Of a stretch of DNA of 64,000 nt, positions 36,542 through 46,765 are shown in pieces. The position numbers were made by a program, and so were the translations under genes. Numbering within the stretch: the first letter of the stretch is position 1; every line of letters begins with the position of its first letter. The notes beneath the pieces were generated by a model. It did no database searches, was not told the DNA's origin, and worked only from the letters and a program-made list of their open reading frames with translations. The stretch is taken from contig NZ_CP150269.1 of NCBI RefSeq assembly GCF_037976825.1, positions 7,357,501 through 7,421,500 of the forward strand. Direction: 5' to 3'. The DNA is from Paenibacillus sp. FSL K6-1330 (GTDB lineage: Bacteria > Bacillota > Bacilli > Paenibacillales > Paenibacillaceae).

Positions 36542-37513
36542 CTAAACGGGTCTCTTATCATACGTAAGAGCGGCTGTGACTCCTGAATATTGAAACCAGT
36601 CATCCAGTCGCTCTCTCCATGTTAACGTTTTAGCAAATCCGTAGTCAAACAGCTTGCGTGTCTCTTCGAATCTTGCTTCTTTAGACTCGGTACCCATGAC
36701 AACGGCAACAAGCCGACTGCCTTGTTTCTCCGCGGTGCCCGTGAAGCAGTATCCTGCATTGACCGTGTACCCTGTTTTTAAGCCGTCCGTGCCTTCATAG
36801 GAATAAGGGCCTCCTACCGATGGCAGCATCCAATTGGTGTTGCTTAAATATAAATTGCGTCCACTGATCTTGGTTTGGGTCTTGCTGGAGGTGCTAAGAA
36901 TATCCGGGTGGCTGCGAATCAAATGCGCTGCCAGTTTGGCCGTATCCTCTGCGGTCATCACTGTTTCTCCATTCAATGGCCAGGCTTGATCGCTGGCTGT
37001 GTCTCGCTCGACTCCTGACGCGTTCACGAATCGTGTCGCGCTGGATAAACCAATCTCTTTTGCTTTGGCATTCATTTTTCGGACAAACGCTTCCTCAGAA
37101 CCCGCAAAATGCTCGGCAAGTGCTACGGCGGCATCATTCGCCGAATAAACCGTTATGCTCTGGAACAATTCGCGCACCGTCAGAATTTCACCCGATTTCA
37201 GGGCAATCTTAACTCCTCTGACGTCCGTTGCGAGATCGCTTATTTTGACTTCATCGTCCCAGGATCTGTTCCCGGTTTTGATATCATCAAGAATAACCAA
37301 CTCGGTCATCAACTTGGACATGCTTGCAGGCGGTAAAGGTACATCGCCATTTTTGCTGAGCAAAATACGCCCGGTGTTTAAATCCATCAAGACAACCGCT
37401 CGCGCGTCCACCTTCGGTTTAAACCCCGCTCGTTCTATATTTCCTATGACAACCGCCCCAATCGGGACGATAATTAACAACATCATGACGAACCAAAGCC
37501 ACCGTTTTCTCAT
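36542..37513 (-). CDS. D-alanyl-D-alanine carboxypeptidase (S11, low-molecular-weight PBP)
   Basis: 323 residues. N-terminal membrane/signal helix (WLWFVMMLLIIVPIGAVVI), then the active-site triad of motifs: SxxK as SMSKLM, SxN as YSANDAA, KTG as GLKTGYT. Trims the terminal D-Ala from peptidoglycan stem peptides outside the membrane. It lacks the usual C-terminal membrane-binding helix, so the N-terminal helix is probably the anchor. GGAGGG precedes the ATG. Confidence 0.93.
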   Translation of the reverse strand: MRKRWLWFVMMLLIIVPIGAVVIGNIERAGFKPKVDARAVVLMDLNTGRILLSKNGDVPLPPASMSKLMTELVILDDIKTGNRSWDDEVKISDLATDVRGVKIALKSGEILTVRELFQSITVYSANDAAVALAEHFAGSEEAFVRKMNAKAKEIGLSSATRFVNASGVERDTASDQAWPLNGETVMTAEDTAKLAAHLIRSHPDILSTSSKTQTKISGRNLYLSNTNWMLPSVGGPYSYEGTDGLKTGYTVNAGYCFTGTAEKQGSRLVAVVMGTESKEARFEETRKLFDYGFAKTLTWRERLDDWFQYSGVTAALTYDKRPV

Positions 37514-37624
37514 AGAATTAGCCCTCCATAGTTATAGACGGTTGAAAGGCTCTTTTGGTCTGCTTTTTTCCAGAAATTTTATTTAGAAATTTTTGTAAAT
37601 GCAGTCGATTAGTCACTCGAAAAT

Positions 37625-37667
37625 AAAAGAGAGACCCCCTTCCGTCCGCAGACGGAGGAAGTCTCCC
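37625..37667 (-). terminator. Terminator of the opp operon
   Basis: Minus-strand long stem combining GGGAGAC/GTCTCTC and TTCCTCCGTC/GACGGAAG, followed by TTTTATTTT. Confidence 0.85.
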
Positions 37668-37735
37668 TATGAATCTATTTATTTTCTAATACATGTTCTA
37701 ATTGCTGTCAGAAAACTTAGATATGAAGAGTCATA

Positions 37736-38701
37736 TTAAGCGTAGTGACAAGCAACGAAGTGGTTATTACCCATATCACGATACTCTGGAATCTCCTGCT
37801 TGCATAGTTCTGAAGCCAGTGGACAGCGAGTATGGAACTTGCAGCCTGATGGCGGATTGGCCGGGCTCGGAATGTCGCCTTGCAGTACAATCCGCTCGCG
37901 CTTCAGCGTTGGATCCGGTACCGGAACTGCCGACAACAATGCCTTCGTATAAGGGTGCAGAGGATTGCGGAACAGTTCTTCCTTGCTAGCCATTTCTACC
38001 ATCGATCCCAGATACATTACCCCAATTCGGTTGCACAGATGCTCTACAACACTGAGATCATGAGAAATGAACAAGTAGGTCAACTGTTTCTCGCGCTGCA
38101 AGTCACTAAGCAAGTTGATGATTTGCGCTTGAATCGATACGTCCAGTGCAGATACCGGCTCATCCGCTACGATAAAGTCTGGATTCAGAATCAACGCGCG
38201 GGCAATCCCGATCCGTTGACGCTGTCCACCGGAGAATTCATGCGGATAACGATCATAATGATAGGCAGCAAGGCCGCAAATCTCAAGTGTTTCAATCACG
38301 CGATCTTTAAGGTCCCTACGGTTAACTAAACCATGGTCAATGAGTGCTTCGCCGATCGCTTCGCCAACCTTGATTCTTGGGTTCAGGGAACTGAATGGAT
38401 CCTGGAACACGATCTGCATTTTCGGACGGAGTGCACGCATCTTCTCTTTGGACAATGTATGGATATCTTGACCATTAAAGATAACTTTACCTTCCGTTTT
38501 CTCCAACAAACGGAGAATGGTTCGGCCAATGGTGCTTTTGCCGCAGCCGGATTCACCTACAAGCCCAAAGGATTCCCCTTTGTTGATGGTGAAGCTGACT
38601 CCGTCAACTGCTCTTACATTACCCACCGTCCGCTGCAGTATGCCGCCGGTGATGGGAAAGTATTTCTTCAAACCATCAATTTCGATCAATGCTTGACTCA
38701 T
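37736..38701 (-). CDS. oppF: Oligopeptide ABC transporter ATPase OppF
   Basis: 321 residues: Walker [11 protein letters not shown]-loop [12 protein letters not shown], signature FSGGQRQR, Walker [13 protein letters not shown], and the C-terminal Cys-rich oligopeptide domain ([14 protein letters not shown]). Pairs with OppD to power peptide import. Overlaps the oppD stop by one base (TAATG). Confidence 0.95.
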   Translation of the reverse strand: MSQALIEIDGLKKYFPITGGILQRTVGNVRAVDGVSFTINKGESFGLVGESGCGKSTIGRTILRLLEKTEGKVIFNGQDIHTLSKEKMRALRPKMQIVFQDPFSSLNPRIKVGEAIGEALIDHGLVNRRDLKDRVIETLEICGLAAYHYDRYPHEFSGGQRQRIGIARALILNPDFIVADEPVSALDVSIQAQIINLLSDLQREKQLTYLFISHDLSVVEHLCNRIGVMYLGSMVEMASKEELFRNPLHPYTKALLSAVPVPDPTLKRERIVLQGDIPSPANPPSGCKFHTRCPLASELCKQEIPEYRDMGNNHFVACHYA

Positions 38702-39675
38702 TACGCTTTCCCCTCCTCTTCATACAACCAGCAAGCGACCTTATGGCCGTTAGGATCCGTACCGAGCGGAGGTGTCTTCTCTCTACAAATCTGCATGCAT
38801 GATTCACAGCGATCATGGAAATGACAGTTATCTCCAAGATCTACCGGATTGGGTACCTGTCCCGGAATCGAATACAGACGTTCTTGGGTCTGGTTAATGA
38901 TGGGCTTAGCTTTCAAAAGCCCTTTGGTATATGGATGCTTCGGCTGCTTGAAGAGCTCGATTACCGGAGCTTCTTCAATGACTTTTCCTGCATACATAAC
39001 AACAACGTAATCAGCCATTTCGGCTACGACACCCAGGTCATGCGTAATCAGCATAATGGATGTATTCATTTTCCCTTTGATGTCGCGCATCAGATCCAAA
39101 ATCTGGGCCTGGATCGTAACGTCCAGCGCAGTTGTTGGCTCATCTGCAATTAGGAGTTTGGGATTACAGCTAAGTGCAATCGCGATCATAATCCGCTGGC
39201 GCATACCACCGCTGAGCTCATGCGGATAGGAGTCGAAAATCTTCTCCGCACGCGGTATTCCTACCAGATTGATGAGTTCGATGGCACGTTGTTTAGCCTC
39301 TTTACGGTTTACGAGCTGGTGTAACACAATTGGCTCTACAATCTGCTCCCCGATCGTTAATACCGGGTTCAGTGAGGTCATTGGCTCCTGGAAGATCATG
39401 GCGATATCGTTGCCGCGAATCAAGCTCATCTCGCGCTTGCTCATCTTCAGCAGGTCCTTGCCTTCATACAGAATTTCTCCTCCTACTGGAGGTGTATCGA
39501 TTAAACGCATAAGAGACATGGCTGTTACGCTTTTACCACAGCCCGACTCGCCCACCACGCACAGTGTTTCACCTTCACGGATTTTGAAGCTGACATCGTC
39601 GACGGCTTTTACAGTACCTGCGGAGGTTTGAAAATGCGTTTTTAAATTGCGGAATTCAACTAATTCTTTTGCCAT
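38701..39675 (-). CDS. oppD: Oligopeptide ABC transporter ATPase OppD
   Basis: 324 residues: Walker [10 protein letters not shown]-loop [12 protein letters not shown], signature LSGGMRQR, Walker [14 protein letters not shown]-terminal Cys cluster [14 protein letters not shown]. Good ribosome binding site GGAG before the ATG. Confidence 0.95.
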   Translation of the reverse strand: MAKELVEFRNLKTHFQTSAGTVKAVDDVSFKIREGETLCVVGESGCGKSVTAMSLMRLIDTPPVGGEILYEGKDLLKMSKREMSLIRGNDIAMIFQEPMTSLNPVLTIGEQIVEPIVLHQLVNRKEAKQRAIELINLVGIPRAEKIFDSYPHELSGGMRQRIMIAIALSCNPKLLIADEPTTALDVTIQAQILDLMRDIKGKMNTSIMLITHDLGVVAEMADYVVVMYAGKVIEEAPVIELFKQPKHPYTKGLLKAKPIINQTQERLYSIPGQVPNPVDLGDNCHFHDRCESCMQICREKTPPLGTDPNGHKVACWLYEEEGKA

Positions 39676-39686
39676 ATTCGCATCTC

Positions 39687-40610
39687 CTACTTCTTCATTT
39701 TCGGGTCAAGTGCGTCGCGAAGCCCGTCACCGATCAAGTTAATCGCAACAACGGTCACAAGAATACACATGCCTGGCGGTATCCATAACCATGGTCGCTT
39801 GCGGAAGTCGATGAGATTGTTGGCGGCAGAAATCATATTTCCCCAGGATGGTGTTGGCGGAACAACCCCGACTCCTAGGAAACTCAGTGCCGATTCAAAC
39901 AGGATAGCTCCCGCTACACCAAGCGTTGCAGATACAATTATGATTGGAATCGTATTAGGAAGCAGATGGCGGAAGATTTTTCGGCGATCCTTAAGTCCCA
40001 AGGCTTCCGTTGCTTGCATAAATTCCTGTTCACGGAGCCCCAATATTTGACCACGTACGAGACGGGAAATACTGCTCCAACCCAATATACCAATGATAAG
40101 CATCAAGAAATAGATGCGTTTGGAAGGATCTACCTTCAAATCAGACAATACCGCACCCAAGATGATGAGGATTGGGAGCGTAGGCAATGCCATAAAGATG
40201 TCGGCCATACGCATAATCAGCGTATCTACCCATTTACGGTAAAACCCTGCCAAAGCTCCAAGGGTAGAACCGATAATAATGGAAATACCTGTCGCTACCA
40301 GTCCAACTGTGAGGGAAATCCTGCCTGCAAGCATCATGCGCAGGAGAATATCGCGCCCCAGTTTATCGGTTCCTAACCAATACTTTGAGCTTGGAGGCAA
40401 ATTCTTATCAGCCACACTGTAATCAAATAGGGAATATGGTGAAAATATCGGGCCCATAAAACACAGCAAAAACATAAATACAATTATGAAAAGTCCGATG
40501 ACAGCAAGACGGTTTCTGGAAAAACGGCGAATGGCCATTCTCCATGGAGAATCCGGCTGCTTCTTCGATACTGGTAGATTCGTTTTTAATGGTGCAGCCT
40601 CTGCGGACAA
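39687..40610 (-). CDS. oppC: Oligopeptide ABC transporter permease OppC
   Basis: 307 residues. Long cytoplasmic N-terminus, about six membrane helices, EAA loop EFMQATEALGLKDRRKIFRH. Starts with TTG, with GGAGGAG upstream; no alternative ATG is nearby. Confidence 0.94.
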   Translation of the reverse strand: MSAEAAPLKTNLPVSKKQPDSPWRMAIRRFSRNRLAVIGLFIIVFMFLLCFMGPIFSPYSLFDYSVADKNLPPSSKYWLGTDKLGRDILLRMMLAGRISLTVGLVATGISIIIGSTLGALAGFYRKWVDTLIMRMADIFMALPTLPILIILGAVLSDLKVDPSKRIYFLMLIIGILGWSSISRLVRGQILGLREQEFMQATEALGLKDRRKIFRHLLPNTIPIIIVSATLGVAGAILFESALSFLGVGVVPPTPSWGNMISAANNLIDFRKRPWLWIPPGMCILVTVVAINLIGDGLRDALDPKMKK

Positions 40611-40622
40611 ATGAATCTCCTC

Positions 40623-41585
40623 CTACTTTAAGCGAATTCTTGGGTCAGCGGCGCCATACAGGACATCAGATAACAAGTTACCTAGCAATGTCAATACGGA
40701 AATAAATACCGTGAAGCCGAGCATAAACGGGTAGTCCCGCATATTGATCGATTCCAGATATACCTGGCCAACCCCAGGCCAAATGAATATCTTTTCCAAA
40801 ATGATGGCTCCACCAAATAAGCCTGGCAACTCGAAACCCATCAAAGTGATCGCAGGAAGCATTGCATTACGCAAAGCATGCTTGAAAATAACCGTACGTT
40901 CCTTCAATCCTTTTGCACGGGCTGTGCGGATATAATCCTGACGGATAACTTCCAGCATGCTTGTACGGAAATACCGTGTCAAGCTGCCTGTGCTTAGCAT
41001 TGTAAGTACAGTCACTGGCAAGAACATATGCCATGCGATGTCAATCAGTTGCTGCCATGTGTTTCCATTCAAGCCTGAAGTTTTCATACCACCAACCGGA
41101 AACCATCCTAAATCCAAGGCAAAAATCTTGATGAGAAGGAGTCCGATAAAGAAAGAAGGCAGTGACATACACAAAAAGATAAATAAGGTTACGATCTTAT
41201 CAAACAATGAATACTGAAATTTAGCCGAGAATACCCCTGCAAAGATAGCGATTATCCAGCTAAATATCAACGAAAAAACAGCAATAAAAACAGAGTTCCA
41301 TACATAGTTACCCATAACGGTGGTAACCGGTTGTTTGTGCTGAAGGGAATCTCCGAGATTGCCCTTTAACATATTGCCAGCCCATGTGAAGTAACGCTCC
41401 ACCGGCGGCTTATCCAAACCATAAATTTCCCGAAGCTGAGCTGCTTTCTCAGCAGTCATCGTCGGGTTATCCATTGCAGTGATATAATCACCTGGCACCA
41501 TTGCTGATATTGCAAATATGAGAATCGAGATCCCGATCATTGTCGGGATAATCTGCAGCAGCCTCCGGATAATGTACTGCTTCAT
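40623..41585 (-). CDS. oppB: Oligopeptide ABC transporter permease OppB
   Basis: 320 residues with six membrane helices, starting MKQYIIRRLLQIIPTMIGIS, the typical OppB N-terminus; EAA loop YIRTARAKGLKERTVIFKHA. Second gene of the operon. Confidence 0.95.
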   Translation of the reverse strand: MKQYIIRRLLQIIPTMIGISILIFAISAMVPGDYITAMDNPTMTAEKAAQLREIYGLDKPPVERYFTWAGNMLKGNLGDSLQHKQPVTTVMGNYVWNSVFIAVFSLIFSWIIAIFAGVFSAKFQYSLFDKIVTLFIFLCMSLPSFFIGLLLIKIFALDLGWFPVGGMKTSGLNGNTWQQLIDIAWHMFLPVTVLTMLSTGSLTRYFRTSMLEVIRQDYIRTARAKGLKERTVIFKHALRNAMLPAITLMGFELPGLFGGAIILEKIFIWPGVGQVYLESINMRDYPFMLGFTVFISVLTLLGNLLSDVLYGAADPRIRLK

Positions 41586-41610
41586 AATATTCCTCCCGGC
41601 TTATAAGTGG

Positions 41611-41640
41611 ATATGCCCAGCTCTTGCGAGCTGAGCATAT
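41611..41640 (-). promoter_or_regulatory. Intercistronic stem-loop between oppA and oppB
   Basis: ATATGCTCAGCTC pairs with GAGCTGGGCATAT (minus strand) around a 4-base loop, no T run. Likely stabilises the oppA mRNA and lowers expression of the distal genes. Confidence 0.75.
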
Positions 41641-41651
41641 GTTTCCTGCTG

Positions 41652-43415
41652 TTATTGTTCAAGTTCGACTTTGTAAAGATCAAGCACGAAGTTTTTGTAT
41701 GGAGTGATTTCCATGCCTTTAACTCGGCTGTTGATACCCCACATATCACGTCTTTGGTAAATCGGGAGATCCGGAACGTCTTGATTCAGCACTTGATATG
41801 CTTCTGCATATGCTGCTTTACGCTCTTCAAGATCGAAGGCTTTCAGACCTTTATCCATTGCTGCATCATAAGCAGGATTGGAGTATCCGATATCATTTTG
41901 CTGTCCATCCGTACGGTATACAGTAGATTCTGGATCTGGAGTCAAGCCCCATGCAGCAAAGAACATTTCGAAATCGCCTTTATCCTTCTTATCCATGATC
42001 GCATTGAAGTCTAATGTTTCTGCAATGATCTTAATGCCAAGCTCTTGGTAGTTCTGATTCATTACCGGAATCAAAGCATCTACAACCGGATTATCAGCTG
42101 TTGCAGAGAAGTGAAGCTCAAATTTCTTGCCGTCTTTCTCGCGGATGCCGTCAGCACCTGGAACCCAGCCTGCTTCATCAAGAAGCTGCTTCGCTTTCTC
42201 GATGTCGAAATCATGTGTGTCGATACCTTCAGTAGTATATGCCCACGATACATTCGATTGTGGAATGTTGATTACGTTAGCATAAGGACCATAGATAATT
42301 TCAACGATTTCTGCACGGTTCAAACCGTATAATAATGCTTGACGAACTTTCGGATCTTGGAACTTAGGATTTTTATGGTTCATGGCAACGTAACCATACC
42401 CATTGGTTGGGAAGATGTTGATGTCCAAGAAGCCCATGGATTTCAACTCTTCTACGGTATCTTCGTTAACGGTAACCATATCCATATCGATTTCACCGGA
42501 TTGGAACATGGCCAATTTAGTTTCATCAGTAGTTGTTTTGTAAATTACGTTTTTGATTTTCGGAGCCCCCAGGAAGTAGTTCGGGTTAGCTTCCAATACA
42601 ACCTCTTGACCAGGAGCGAAGCTCTTCAGTACATACTGACCACTACCGATTGGTTTAGTATGCAGGTTCTTCATGTACTCCAGGTTGCCTTGTTTATAAT
42701 CTTTACCGTAGTATGCTTCTGGTACGAAAGAAATGTCTCCTAGAGAATCCTTCGTCATAGCGTTTGCTTCAGTTACTTCAATCTCAATGGTGTGGTCATC
42801 GATAACTTTAACACCAGAGATGTCCGTTGCTTTACCATCATGATACTCTTGACCACCTTTTACATGTGTCGAGAAGATATCAGATTGACCGTCATAGCTA
42901 GCATCATGAAGAACTTTCATCGCAAATGCATAATCTTTTACTGTTACAGGTGTGCCATCTGAATAAGTTACACCCTGTTTCAATTTAAACGTATATTTTA
43001 ATTTATCCTCGGAAACTTCAACGCTTTCTGCCAAACGGTTCGAATACGTTCCATCACCGTTCAACGTGAAGAAAGAATCGAAAATTGCTTCTACAACATA
43101 TTTATCATATGCTGTTTGCCAGAAGAACGGGTTGAAAACACCTTTTGGTGAAGTCATACCAACGATCAGTGTATCTTTACGATTTTTAGCAGCTGTTGGA
43201 TTCTTAGATGGATCAGTTGCTTCGAAATAACCTTGGCTTTCGTCTCCAGTTTCAGCAGGCGGTTCTGTAGTATCTTTGTCGCCTTCAGCTGGTGGTGTTT
43301 GCTCCGTTTGCTCCCCTTGACTTGGCTGTTCTGCTGTTCCTCCGCCTCCACATGCTGCCAATACCGTCATGGCCAAAAGCATGATTGCAAGCAGGAGTGA
43401 CATTCTTTTCTTCAT
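41652..43415 (-). CDS. oppA: Oligopeptide-binding lipoprotein OppA (SBP family 5)
   Basis: 587 residues. Signal peptide with lipobox LAAC, Gly/Glu/Pro-rich linker to about residue 60, then the family-5 peptide-binding fold (YTFKLKQGVTYSDGTPVTVK; VRQALLYGLNRAEIVEIIYG). The ATG at 43415 with GAGGAGG is preferred; the frame extends to 43478. Captures peptides outside the membrane for OppBCDF. Codon use is more AT-rich than that of flanking genes, as for highly expressed genes here. Confidence 0.94.
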   Translation of the reverse strand: MKKRMSLLLAIMLLAMTVLAACGGGGTAEQPSQGEQTEQTPPAEGDKDTTEPPAETGDESQGYFEATDPSKNPTAAKNRKDTLIVGMTSPKGVFNPFFWQTAYDKYVVEAIFDSFFTLNGDGTYSNRLAESVEVSEDKLKYTFKLKQGVTYSDGTPVTVKDYAFAMKVLHDASYDGQSDIFSTHVKGGQEYHDGKATDISGVKVIDDHTIEIEVTEANAMTKDSLGDISFVPEAYYGKDYKQGNLEYMKNLHTKPIGSGQYVLKSFAPGQEVVLEANPNYFLGAPKIKNVIYKTTTDETKLAMFQSGEIDMDMVTVNEDTVEELKSMGFLDINIFPTNGYGYVAMNHKNPKFQDPKVRQALLYGLNRAEIVEIIYGPYANVINIPQSNVSWAYTTEGIDTHDFDIEKAKQLLDEAGWVPGADGIREKDGKKFELHFSATADNPVVDALIPVMNQNYQELGIKIIAETLDFNAIMDKKDKGDFEMFFAAWGLTPDPESTVYRTDGQQNDIGYSNPAYDAAMDKGLKAFDLEERKAAYAEAYQVLNQDVPDLPIYQRRDMWGINSRVKGMEITPYKNFVLDLYKVELEQ

Positions 43416-44049
43416 GCGAATCCTCCTCTTAAAAAATGTTGTTGCAATATAAATTATCAGGACGAATATTGAAATCATCCTTAAATAATTTCGGTATTGA
43501 AGTTCTCTAGGATGTCATTGCATAATGTGAAATAAATTGAAAGTTTTACAGAAAATATACCATTGGTCAATTAGTGCCAAAGTCTCTAGCAAAATCTTCT
43601 TGCCTATAAAATTAATGTTATGATACGTGTAAATTTAGGTAACGTCAATTACTTTTTTTCATTTTTCTCAAAAATCATGTTTTTAACGTCATTTTCGAGG
43701 TTAATAATTAAGTTTATCTCCGTTGGATATCCTTAGTTTACTGAAAATGTATGTAATATCAAGATTTATTTACAATTTATAACTATATTCGTTCATGGTT
43801 TTGCAGTGTTCATGTAATATTAAATTACATATATTTCGGAATTAAAATCTATTTATTAATTTTTCGGTCTATTAGGTAATGTGTATGTTATTTAATTTAA
43901 CATAACTTGAGTTGGTCTTCCCTGAATACAACTAGGAACCATTTTTATGTAATATATTATCCTTACGATATGCTTCAATTCGTTATTAGATGACGCAGAT
44001 TTATGGTTCTACTTTTTCATAGTTTAGGCTCCTACTGCGTTAAAGCTTA
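43416..44049 (-). promoter_or_regulatory. AT-rich oppA upstream region with CodY-like boxes
   Basis: About 630 bp without a gene. Three 15-mers resemble the CodY box AATTTTCWGAAAATT: 43543-43557 (four mismatches), 43661-43675 (three) and 43735-43749 (three). The region is very AT-rich, so chance matches are possible, but peptide permeases are common CodY targets. Confidence 0.4.
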
Positions 44050-44084
44050 AAAAAGCAATCCGGGACTGTGATCCGGATTGCTTT
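44050..44084 (-). terminator. Terminator of the SRAP gene
   Basis: Minus-strand stem AAAGCAATCCGG / CCGGATTGCTTT with a 9-base loop and a T run. Confidence 0.88.
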
Positions 44085-44136
44085 CACGTTGAATTTCATG
44101 TCAGATAAATCAACCTTGCTCTTTCATACTTGTGAA

Positions 44137-44811
44137 CTACAGATTCTTTACCCAAGCGAGTTTTAAATCCATCTCTTCAATGCACTGCTGGTGATCATGT
44201 GTATCATCAGCCACTAACGGCGTGACCGGATACATTCGCATCTGTCCGCGGTACGTATGAAGCAGCGGATGAACCGCATGTCTTCCTTGGATTTCCGGAT
44301 CCAGCCACTTTGCCATATTTTCCTCAGACAAAATCGCCGGCATTCGGGTTTCGAACTCTCGAATCGCTTCATTGGCCTCTGTCATTAGAACCGTACATGT
44401 TCTCATTTCATTTCCTCTTGCATCTCGCCATGTCTCGTATAGACCGGCCATACCAAATATTTCATGATCTCCGATAACGGTCCGTACCGCATAACTCCGT
44501 TTGCCAACCGTTCTCCAGTAATATAAACCGTTACAAGGGATCACACAGCGTCTTGTATCAATCGCTCTACGGTAAGTGGGATTTTGATCAACCGTTGTAA
44601 TATCCGCATTGACCGCATCTTTACCCCAATAGGGCACTAGCCCCCACCGATACTCGTCGAGCACTCGCTCTCCCTGTTCCTGTACAATGACCGGCATGGT
44701 TTGAGTAGGGCTAATGTTGTATCGGCTTTTGTAGTAATACATTACCCGATTGATGCCAAAGCGTTGATTCACTTCATCGATCCCTGCGGACAGCGAGAAT
44801 CGTCTGCACAT
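44137..44811 (-). CDS. SRAP-family protein (YedK/HMCES-like), divergent active site
   Basis: 224 residues. SRAP proteins form a thiazolidine crosslink with abasic sites in single-stranded DNA through Cys2. Here MCRRFSL gives Cys2, and RYNISPTQ and RWGLVPYW match the family. However, the usual NGFYEW is NGLYYW, so the catalytic Glu is Tyr, and the usual IHxRMP is FETRMP, so the His is Glu. The NARSET segment is NADITT. Chemistry may therefore be altered or limited to binding. Isolated gene with its own terminator. Confidence 0.85.
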   Translation of the reverse strand: MCRRFSLSAGIDEVNQRFGINRVMYYYKSRYNISPTQTMPVIVQEQGERVLDEYRWGLVPYWGKDAVNADITTVDQNPTYRRAIDTRRCVIPCNGLYYWRTVGKRSYAVRTVIGDHEIFGMAGLYETWRDARGNEMRTCTVLMTEANEAIREFETRMPAILSEENMAKWLDPEIQGRHAVHPLLHTYRGQMRMYPVTPLVADDTHDHQQCIEEMDLKLAWVKNL

Positions 44812-45320
44812 ACAACTACCTCCTTTTTCCTTTATCGTTTGGATAATAGAGGCGGAATATGCATAATAAGACTAACAACATGGAGCTTCCACTACTTGTA
44901 CGCTTGTATCCCTGGAGTGGACATTATATAATTGAAAGGTTTCTGCAAGTTTTATGTAATCACATTATTAAATTTTCTTTAGCGCTCTGTCGTACCAATG
45001 TTCTGATATCATGTTTGTATACGATAGACATCATCTTCGATCAGGTAAGCTTGGGATCTACCTATAATCCTCTCTTTGGTGAGGCACCGTTTTGATGGTA
45101 CTTTATTTTCAATTTTGTGATCTTCCCAGCTCTCATTTGATGAGCCGATACATACCTATATATAATAGAAGGAATTTTTTCAGATTTCTTTTTTTCGCCT
45201 TCATAATCGTATTTTTAATTCTTACAAGAGTACTCCAGTTATCTTATAAAATGTATTGCTTACAATAGACACTGTCCATTTAAAGCAGACATGGTTTCAG
45301 GGCTTTAAAACTGGAAAGCT
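44812..45320. other. AT-rich spacer upstream of the SRAP gene
   Basis: About 500 bp, no frame with a plausible start, no repeat. The SRAP promoter should lie at the left edge on the minus strand. Nothing else recognised. Confidence 0.4.
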
Positions 45321-45536
45321 TTACACTAGGCTTGTGTTTCTCGGTAGCTGCTTTTCCTTCTTAGTGTACACTCTGGGGAGACACGGTTCTTCTGTGGAGA
45401 CATTATACACCCCAACATTTGGATAACCCTGATTCATCCCAAAATCAATAATTTCCGCATCACGTGCTGAGCTTTCACACCTGTGAGGTAAGCTTGGATT
45501 GTAACTTGTAAGACTCTCGTCTTTAACAACTCTCAT
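45321..45536 (-). CDS. Small hypothetical protein
   Basis: 71 residues starting MRVVKDESLTSYNPSLPHRC, with GAGGAGGG five bases before the ATG at 45536, which argues for translation. Two Cys, a Tyr/Asn-rich middle (GYPNVGVYNVSTEEP) and a basic C-terminus. No membrane segment or known domain. It follows the rpsF-ssb-rpsR operon after a terminator. Function unknown. Confidence 0.5.
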   Translation of the reverse strand: MRVVKDESLTSYNPSLPHRCESSARDAEIIDFGMNQGYPNVGVYNVSTEEPCLPRVYTKKEKQLPRNTSLV

Positions 45537-45574
45537 CACATCCCTCCTCGAAACCAGCCTGTACTCTTCCATAA

Positions 45575-45612
45575 TAAAAAGCGGCCCAGCCTATAAGTTA
45601 GGCTGGACCGCT
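45575..45612 (-). terminator. Terminator of rpsF-ssb-rpsR
   Basis: Minus-strand 14-bp stem (AGCGGTCCAGCCTA with TAGGCTGGGCCGCT) followed by TTTTTATT. Confidence 0.92.
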
Positions 45613-45625
45613 CTGACACAAATGA

Positions 45626-45898
45626 TTACTCAGTTGTGTATGGAAGCAATGCGATTTGACGGGAGCGTTTGATCGCAATCGTCAGGGCACGCTGATATTT
45701 AGCGCTAGTACCTGTTACACGACGAGGCAAGATTTTTCCGCGCTCGCTGATGAATTTCTTGAGCAGGTCTGTATCTTTATAGTCAATGTGAGTAATTTTG
45801 TTCACAGTGAAGAAACATACTTTACGACGCTTGTTGCGGCCGCCACGGCGTGCCGGTCTTTTGTCGTTGTCTCCGCCTTCTCTTTGTTTAAAAGCCAT
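45626..45898 (-). CDS. rpsR: 30S ribosomal protein S18
   Basis: 90 residues with an Arg/Gly-rich N-terminus ([14 protein letters not shown]), the Cys-containing [16 protein letters not shown] and the C-terminal [20 protein letters not shown]. Only one Cys, so this is the zinc-free form. Confidence 0.97.
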   Translation of the reverse strand: MAFKQREGGDNDKRPARRGGRNKRRKVCFFTVNKITHIDYKDTDLLKKFISERGKILPRRVTGTSAKYQRALTIAIKRSRQIALLPYTTE

Positions 45899-45919
45899 GT
45901 GTTGTCAGTCCTTTCCGTA

Positions 45920-46414
45920 TTAAAATGGCAAATCATCATCCGAAATATCGATCGGTTTTCCTTCATCGGAAAAAGGATCCTGATTGTTGTTTCGTGAGTT
46001 GTTATTGTTCCCACGGTTTCCGCCACTGCTATTGCTGTTGCTTCCTCCGCTAAACGATGATTCCTCACGATTTCCTCCGCCACCGCTTGTTTCACGGTTT
46101 GACTCCAAGAAGCGAACATTATCGGCAATGACTTCGGTGACGTATACACGCTTACCTTCGTTATTCTCGTAATTCCGCACTTGAATGCGCCCTTCTACAG
46201 CCGTCAGACGGCCTTTACGCAGATAGTTTGCACAAGTCTCCGCAAGCTGTCTCCAGGTCACGACCGGAATGAAATCCGCTTCGCGCTCCCCGCCTTGTCC
46301 AGTAAACGGACGATCAACAGCAAGTGTAAATTGCGTTACAGCAACACCTGAAGGAGTATATCGCAGCTCGGGATCCTTAGTCAGTCGGCCAATCAAAATG
46401 ACACGGTTCAACAA
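45920..46414 (-). CDS. ssb: Single-stranded DNA-binding protein
   Basis: 164 residues: OB fold ([20 protein letters not shown] to about 110), Gly/Asn/Ser-rich linker, and the acidic interaction tip DISDDDLPF. The frame begins TTG TTG after AAGGAGGGG; no ATG is available, so a TTG start is used. Coats ssDNA at forks and recruits replication and repair proteins. Confidence 0.97.
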   Translation of the reverse strand: MLNRVILIGRLTKDPELRYTPSGVAVTQFTLAVDRPFTGQGGEREADFIPVVTWRQLAETCANYLRKGRLTAVEGRIQVRNYENNEGKRVYVTEVIADNVRFLESNRETSGGGGNREESSFSGGSNSNSSGGNRGNNNNSRNNNQDPFSDEGKPIDISDDDLPF

Positions 46415-46462
46415 TCCAATCCCCTCCTTAGAACGAAATCAATTACAAAGTTTTTTTACGTA

Positions 46463-46747
46463 TTAAGCAACGTCGTTCGTGATGAGATAACGAATAACTT
46501 CGTCAGAAATCTTCATGAGACGCTCAAGTTCAGCTACAACTTCAGGTGTTGCATTGAAGTTTACCAGAACGAATACGCCATCACGGAATTTCTTGATCTC
46601 ATACGCAAGACGGCGTTTACCCATTACGTCATGCTTTGTAATTTCTCCGCCGTTGGAGATGATGCCTTGGAATTTATCGACTGCAGCTTGAACAGCTTCT
46701 TGTTCAATGTCAGGACGAATAATGTACATCACTTCATATTTGCGCAT
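46463..46747 (-). CDS. rpsF: 30S ribosomal protein S6
   Basis: 94 residues starting MRKYEVMYIIRPDI, normal length. The ATG at 46747 has AAGGAGGTG; the longer frame upstream is the leader. First gene of the rpsF-ssb-rpsR operon. Confidence 0.97.
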   Translation of the reverse strand: MRKYEVMYIIRPDIEQEAVQAAVDKFQGIISNGGEITKHDVMGKRRLAYEIKKFRDGVFVLVNFNATPEVVAELERLMKISDEVIRYLITNDVA

Positions 46748-46765
46748 ATGTTTCACCTCCTTATG

